Assembly (NCBI GenBank): GCA_963930775.1 | Contig: OZ005699.1 | Span: 4,423,501-4,487,500, forward strand | Source of the DNA: Cliona cf. orientalis | Taxonomy: Eukaryota > Porifera > Demospongiae > Clionaida > Clionaidae | DNA length: 64,000 bases | Direction of reading: 5' to 3' | Part shown: positions 58,870 to 64,000 of the stretch, in pieces | Layout of the letters: each line of letters begins with the position of its first letter | Numbering within the stretch: position 1 is the stretch's first letter | The notes under the pieces: generated by a model | The model's database searches: none | What the model was told of the DNA's origin: nothing | Seen by the model: the letters and a program-made list of their open reading frames with translations, nothing else | Translations under genes and position numbers: made by a program

Positions 58870-59681
58870 TACCGTATTGTCTCTAATTTAACGGACATCT
58901 CTAATTTTCCGGACACCATTTCGAATTATTTTTTTACCTCTGATTATACCGGACTAGTCTCGTACCCAGCCCCCAAATCCCCGCACGGGGAAGGGTCTGG
59001 TGACATTGGAACGATTTCTTGGTTGCACAGGCGCGTGATTTCATGCCAATATTATGCAATCAATCACGCGCCAGTCCCACGTTGCTACGCAATGCAATGC
59101 ACAATCAAAGAACTGCGTTCTCATTGGCTAGCGCTAAACCGCCAGCTAGATATTGCACGATCGTTGCTGCGCGACCAGATGCAAGGTCACATGAAAATCG
59201 TGGAGCTGCAATCTGATTGGCTTTCGCAAAAGTAAGAATGCTGAGTTTGCAAGAACCAAGAAAGCGCTCAAATGTCACCAGACCCTTTCCCTTCTTTTTG
59301 GGGCGGGGTCTGGGGACGAGACTAATACCGGACAGACAGTCAATGTTGAGTTTTTGTTGTTCTAATTATCCGGACATCGTTGGATAGCTCGCGCTAGCGT
59401 GGTACTGATCGAGCAAAGTTTGCGATGGATAGCTGCTTTCTTTGGTGATAATGAAGGAGGCGAGCTGTTCTCTTTCCCACCATGAACAGGGAGCTCCAGG
59501 TACCGTCTCATTTTCTCAATCTCTGCAGCTGCTCGATCGCACGTCCATTTGACAGAATGCGCATGCGTGAAAGCGTGTTCTAATTCATCGGACACTTCGA
59601 ACGCCGGCTATTTTAGTGTGCTCTAATTATAGCGGACATTGGCCAAAATAGTTATTTTTCTGGTGTCCATTAAATACGGTA
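58870..59681. mobile_element. TACCGTA-ended pogo-like element carrying a nested insertion
   Basis: The left end TACCGTATTGTCTCTAATTT with CGGACATC units and the right end TGTCCATTAAATACGGTA are inverted in part. CGGACA units recur through the element (58903, 58915, 59331, 59370, 59590). The inner part 58955-59324 is a separate, later insertion. Confidence 0.6.
58955..59324. mobile_element. 370-bp TAGTCTCG-ended element with 9-bp target duplication
   Basis: The ends TAGTCTCGTACCCAGCCCCC and GGGTCTGGGGACGAGACTA are inverted. The flanks ATACCGGAC (58946-58954 and 59325-59333) are identical, and that 9-mer belongs to the host element, which proves nesting. Non-coding. Confidence 0.82.
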
Positions 59682-61054
59682 TATATAATTATATTATGGT
59701 ACGTCGGTCACCCTATGATAGCCAGCTATGGACATAAACGCGAAATAGTCTATTGCGCATTCTCATGCCTGGCACTACGGGCCGTATATATGCCGTTCTA
59801 ATTTAGCGAATTGCAAATTTATCCTCGTTTTTTTTCTACATCACGCACGCACTCCGGGACTTTTTAGTCTCGCGCGCCCGCGCCAGCCCCTCCTACGCAA
59901 AAAGCGAGAAAGGGTCTGATAAATAACGTACCATCCGCTTATCCCCGTGGAATGCACATGATATCATAGAACGTGACATCATTAACCGCAAACATCGCGA
60001 CCGCGTACCGGTCGACTGACCAGACAAGAACGGAGTGATACTAGCTGTTTCTCCTTCAATGACAAATAGCCTAACTCAGCGCTTGCTGTCTTCACTGCGT
60101 CCTCGAGCTTCTCCATCATTCCTGCCAAGAAAGAGCGTGACTAGTCTCGCGGGCCAGTGACCGCGAACTTTATTATAATTAATTTTATTATTTATTTAAT
60201 ATAACACACCACAATAGGTGCAGCAGTATATTGAATAGTAGTAATTAAATTAGCTACAATTCCATAAAATCAGGTTTGACTGAATCCCGTACTCTCGAGC
60301 GAGTCCTGGTAGCTATCGGAGTCCATACTTCTATAATAAGTTTGACTATTAGCTATGGATAGATACGTACGTGGAGGGAACTGTCATACAGCTACACGGC
60401 ACTATGACTGTCATTGTCTGCTTCGATCTACATGTATGTCAGTGCATGGTCTTCAGGATCTATCGTACTATGGCGTTGTCTTTGGCTACTCCCGGAGTCC
60501 AACAAAGGCTCAGCTCAGGCTCGCCCCAAACAGGCCCCGCATGCATGACACTAGTATATAATATTATGGTACGTCAGTCCTTCCTTAGTTACGCCCCGCC
60601 CAATACCGGTCATTCCGGATTCCGTATGACTGCTGTTCTAATTCAGCAAGTTGTAAATTTACATCGTGGCTATGCAAAGCGAGGACTGAGGCTCCAGAGG
60701 AGGCGAGACCAAGACAGAATTCGTTGTCAATTGCAGCCTCAGCTCAACAGCCGTGCTGCTCTGAGCGTTCAGGAACAGAGGCAGCTATCCTTGCAACGAA
60801 GGCGTGATACTCATCGCTGATTCAGTAGAGTCTAGGCTACTGGAAATGAGTGCGTGTCAACAGTGAGAGACAAGCCACAGAATCGGCAGAAGAGAGAGAG
60901 GCCAGCCTGCGAGCATGCATGCATCCTGCAGCCTGTAGTTGGGTGTGGTGCAACATAAATACGCTCAGGCTCGCCCCACAATGCTGTGCATTTCCCTAGT
61001 ATTATTGCGGCGAGCCTGAGCGAGCCCCACATAACGGTTCGGCAGTTTCGCTAT
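59682..61054. repeat. Repeat-rich stretch with an Arg-rich ORF remnant
   Basis: A unit with TATGGACATAAACGCGAAAT, GCGCATTCTCATGCC and TAATTTAGCGAATTGCA (59720-59825) is repeated at 62575-62660 and partly at 60565-60665. From about 60656 to 60820 (plus) a frame reads RGLRLQRRRDQDRIR and QRQLSLQRRRDTHR, the kind of Arg-rich segment found at the start of some transposon proteins; it is only a fragment. GGCTCGCC ends at 60507, 60958 and 61012 suggest further truncated elements. Confidence 0.4.
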
Positions 61055-62522
61055 TACGGTGGCCGAGAGGGGCATTGAACTCGATTTCAGATCTCCGACG
61101 CGATTTCAGACTTCGGACTTCGGACGCTGTGGCCGAGAGGGGCATTGGACTCGATTTCAGATCTCCGACGCAATTTCAGACTTTGGACGCGATTTTCAGA
61201 CTTTGGACTTCGGACGCAATTGTCAGACTTCGAACTTCTGACGCGATTTTTAGACTTCGGACGCGATTTTCCTTCTGACGCGATTTTTAGACTTCGGACG
61301 CGATTTCCTGACCTCGGACTCGATTTTTTTTATACCTACTACCCGCGGAATATTTCCGATTAGTGGGCGGGGCTCTGTACAAGTGCCTGGAGAGAGTATA
61401 CACGAGCATTAATGCATGCTTGAGTGTTAAATAGCTGTCTATCCCATTAGTGAATCTCATGCATGCGTTCCAATTATCCAATTACTATAACAATCGAGCT
61501 TGCATTATTCCAAATATTATGGAAGTAGAGCGACTAAATTTAATAATTTTATGCGCGACATTCAATCTGTAGGCAGTCGCATGTATAGCATTTGTCTGAG
61601 GTCTACAAACCATACGAATATTTCCCACAACTGATACGCCATATTTGAGAACTGATCTACCAGTTGGAATGTCCCATGCAGACATAACTGATGAAATAAA
61701 GGTATTATTGTCAGCTATTGATCTTCTCAATCCAGACGCTGATCATGGTAGCTATTGTAATTATTACCTGGTATTATACATAAGGTGGGGATCGGGGAAT
61801 TTATAAGAAATTAAATTTGGCGGTTTTTGTGATCCATATGTACATGACATTCATTGTGTAGTCTTGACATATATAATTATATATTAATATAATATTATGT
61901 ACAGTGTACATACATTTTTATAGCAATATTATACTGCACCAACAAACCAGAATCTGACACAATAATTTAATGATCATTAAATTTTCATAATATTATTATT
62001 TGTTAGGTTCTAATGATTGTTTGTGGGTGTTTGTAGCCGCTCTGCTTGGACACGTATATACACTGTTGTATAATAATTATAGTCTCTAGATTTTTGGGAC
62101 AATGGAATCGCATCCGAGGTCAGCAAACCGCGTCTGGGATCTGGGATCAGCAGACCAAGTCTGAGATCAGAAATCGTGGAATCGCGTACAATATCGAAGA
62201 TCGAGAAATCGAGTCCGAGGTCAGGAAATCAAGTCCGAAGTCTGAAAATCGCGTCAGAAGTTCGAAGTCTGAAAATTGCGTCCGAAGTCCGAAGTCTGAA
62301 AATCACGTCCGAAGTCTGAAAATTGCGTCAGAAGTCCGAAGTCTGACAATCGCATCCGAAGTCCAAAGTCTGAAAATCGCGTCCGAAGTCTGAAATTGCG
62401 TCGGAGATCTGAAATCGCGTCCAATGCCCCTCTCGGCCACAGTAAAATCGCGTCCGAAGTCCAAAGTCTGAAAATCGCGTCGGAGATCTGAAATCGCGTC
62501 CATGCCCCTCTCGGCCACCGTA
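61055..62522. mobile_element. 1,468-bp element with sub-terminal tandem arrays and a 6-bp duplication
   Basis: The ends TACGGTGGCCGAGAGGGGCA and TGCCCCTCTCGGCCACCGTA are perfect inverted copies. CGCTAT flanks both sides (61049-61054 and 62523-62528). Next to each end lies an array of units of the form GACGCGATTTCAGACTTCG (61075-61325 and, inverted, 62100-62500). The interior between arrays is AT-rich with no transposase. A 6-bp duplication is unusual; the superfamily is not assigned. Confidence 0.8.
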
Positions 62523-62962
62523 CGCTATATATTATCGTATCGGTCACGCGAAATTATATCCCTAGCATGGCTCTATGGACATAAACGCGAAATATTTTAC
62601 TGCGCATTCTCATGCCTTACGGGCCGTATATGTACCGTTGTAATTTAGCGAATTGCAGATCCCCATTGTTATTTATATCATGTGATTGCATCATAACCAA
62701 GTGCCGATAATCTAATTAGGATCTCTGCACATAACGATTTCGCCAATTATTGCATTCCAGCCGGACGCGTTAGTGCAACCAGACCCTTTCTCGCGCGTGC
62801 ATGAAGGGAGCTGGGCACGAGACTACCACCCCCATAGTATGCAGAGCGAGGATGTTTAAAGTTTTTTGCATGAAGTGTACCGCTAAGTTATGCCATGCGC
62901 CATATGGGCGTGTTTTCACTGGGCAAGCCCTAGTGTGCTTCAAATAGAAGTAACATTATATT
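62523..62962. other. Repeat remnants before a possible gene start
   Basis: Contains a copy of the 59720 unit (62575-62660) and a single TAGTCTCG-type element end (AGCTGGGCACGAGACTA at 62809-62825). The last 100 bp would be the promoter side of the gene starting at 62963. Confidence 0.4.
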
Positions 62963-64000
62963 ATGAAGATGGCTCAGTCGGATGTGCATCGTGGAGAAGA
63001 GGCTAAGGAAGTAAAAAACAAAACAAATTACTGAGAAATAATGTGTTTTGCAATATATTTTTCCCCTTCAGTTTTAATAACGTACTGAATGGAAATAGCT
63101 TCGTACCCAGGCTCAAGAGGGAGGGAGGCCTGGGTATGAGGCTAGTGTTGAAATCATTTATGTTGGGGGGTAAAGAGCATATTTGATTACGTACTGGTAT
63201 GTATTGGGAGAAGATTGTATTGAGGGGTAAATGGATATCCTTGATTTGATGAATATGTGATGTTTTCAAGTTTGTAAGAAAGTGCACTGGTGTAGAACTG
63301 GTGCATTGCACTGCCTATGGCCATCAATGTTGGGTACATTTATTCCGATTCAGACTAAGTGGTCATGTAGAAGCCTATTATAGAGAAAATTTTCATGGTT
63401 GTATGTATATTTATACCCCCCTTATACTGTAATTTGTGAGTTTTTCATTGTTAAATTTTTATTTTGCACAAAGTGTCGAAAATAGTGTAGCTGTACTAAC
63501 TTGTACAGTGAATAATGATGTGTGGCACGCATTTGAAATTGACGAAAATATTATTATACAAAAATTTCTAGCACAAACATTTTATGAATAAACAAATTAC
63601 GATAGCATTAGTTTTACCAAAAAAATGTTAAATTTTGCTGGATGAAATTTCACCAAGCCTAGCGAGAGCAGGTGACGAAATTGGTAAAAAATTTCTCCTG
63701 CATATATGATACGCTTACATGTCTATGCAAGCGCTTCTAAGCCCTCATCAGAATACTATAATCCTGATAACACCCCTGGAAAGCCACAGCTGATTCTGGA
63801 TATTGGTAATGCAAGCACAGAGCTAGAGTTGATTGAGATTGTAAAGTATAATGTTTCTACGGCATACATATCATAATAGTAAATAATAGTAATGTATAGC
63901 CAAAATTAAATTTCACCAGATAAAATTTAGACAAAGATTTTCTCCATATGATAGATCCACTCACCTAGCAGTGACTGGTTATGTTTTTTAATTTTACAGA
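62963..64000 (+). CDS. Probable 5' exons of a gene running off the right edge
   Basis: Not recognised. Exon 1 is 62963-63010 (MKMAQSDVHRGEEAKE; a second ATG is at 62969) ending at a GTAAAA donor. Exon 2 is 63742-63840 (SSEYYNPDNTPGKPQLILD, then NASTELELIEI) with acceptor TTCTAAG and donor GTAAAG, phase 0 at both ends. The window closes with TTTTACAG at 63992-63999, a strong acceptor for a third exon. Evidence is coding-like composition and phase fit only. Confidence 0.4.

Noticed and set aside
61059-62547. Overlapping open frames rich in DFRLRTSDA repeats
   Set aside because: They arise from the tandem arrays of the mobile element, in several frames and on both strands.

Overview
The window looks like animal nuclear DNA, most likely from a sponge. 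The evidence is intron-rich genes with GT-AG introns, animal-type SH3/WW/PH/RhoGAP and Ankyrin/Roc/COR/Death architectures, and small introns crowded with miniature DNA transposons. The organism is an inference; no ribosomal or mitochondrial marker is present.

Layout. Positions 1-27.3 kb hold two divergently transcribed paralogues, called ROCO-A (minus, about 0.5-9.8 kb, running to or past the left edge) and ROCO-B (plus, 13.6-27.3 kb, complete). Each encodes a short N-terminal region, about eight ankyrin repeats (mostly one per exon, phase 0), a Roc GTPase domain with a very long insert, and a COR domain. ROCO-B also ends in a Death domain. This is the order found in DAPK1 but with no kinase. 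Positions 28.3-41.9 kb (minus) hold a 14-exon Rho GTPase-activating protein (SH3, proline-rich linker, WW repeats, PH, RhoGAP). It is divergent from the proteasome subunit beta-3 gene (plus, about 42.5-49.4 kb), possibly from a shared promoter. From 49.9 to 51.6 kb a minus-strand SWIM zinc-finger ORF is split by a 1,014-bp TTAA-flanked element; removing the element restores the frame exactly. Next come a single-exon family-92-type glycosyltransferase (52.3-53.4 kb, plus), a five-exon Cys-rich gene of unknown function (53.8-55.0 kb, minus), and about 8 kb of nested repeats (55.1-62.5 kb). A probable first pair of exons of another gene (62.96 kb to the right edge, plus) closes the window.

Repeats. 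At least five kinds of non-autonomous element can be defined from termini and target duplications: elements with TAGTCTCG-type or CAGAGGAGG ends and 9-bp duplications (one is only 54 bp); elements ending in TACCGTA/TACGGTA, some with pogo/Tigger-like ends; TTAA-flanked elements; a 1,468-bp element with sub-terminal tandem arrays and a 6-bp duplication; and several dispersed families (called A, B and C here). There are also a perfect 86-bp palindrome, a (TC)101 tract and a 44-G run 127 bp upstream of the ROCO-B start.

Functionally, the ROCO pair is the most unusual content. By analogy with Roc-COR and Death-domain proteins it is probably a signalling or innate-immune/cell-death module. Exon joins were made by eye from splice consensus, phase continuity and, for the ROCO genes, comparison of the two paralogues. 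No alignment or database search was run.
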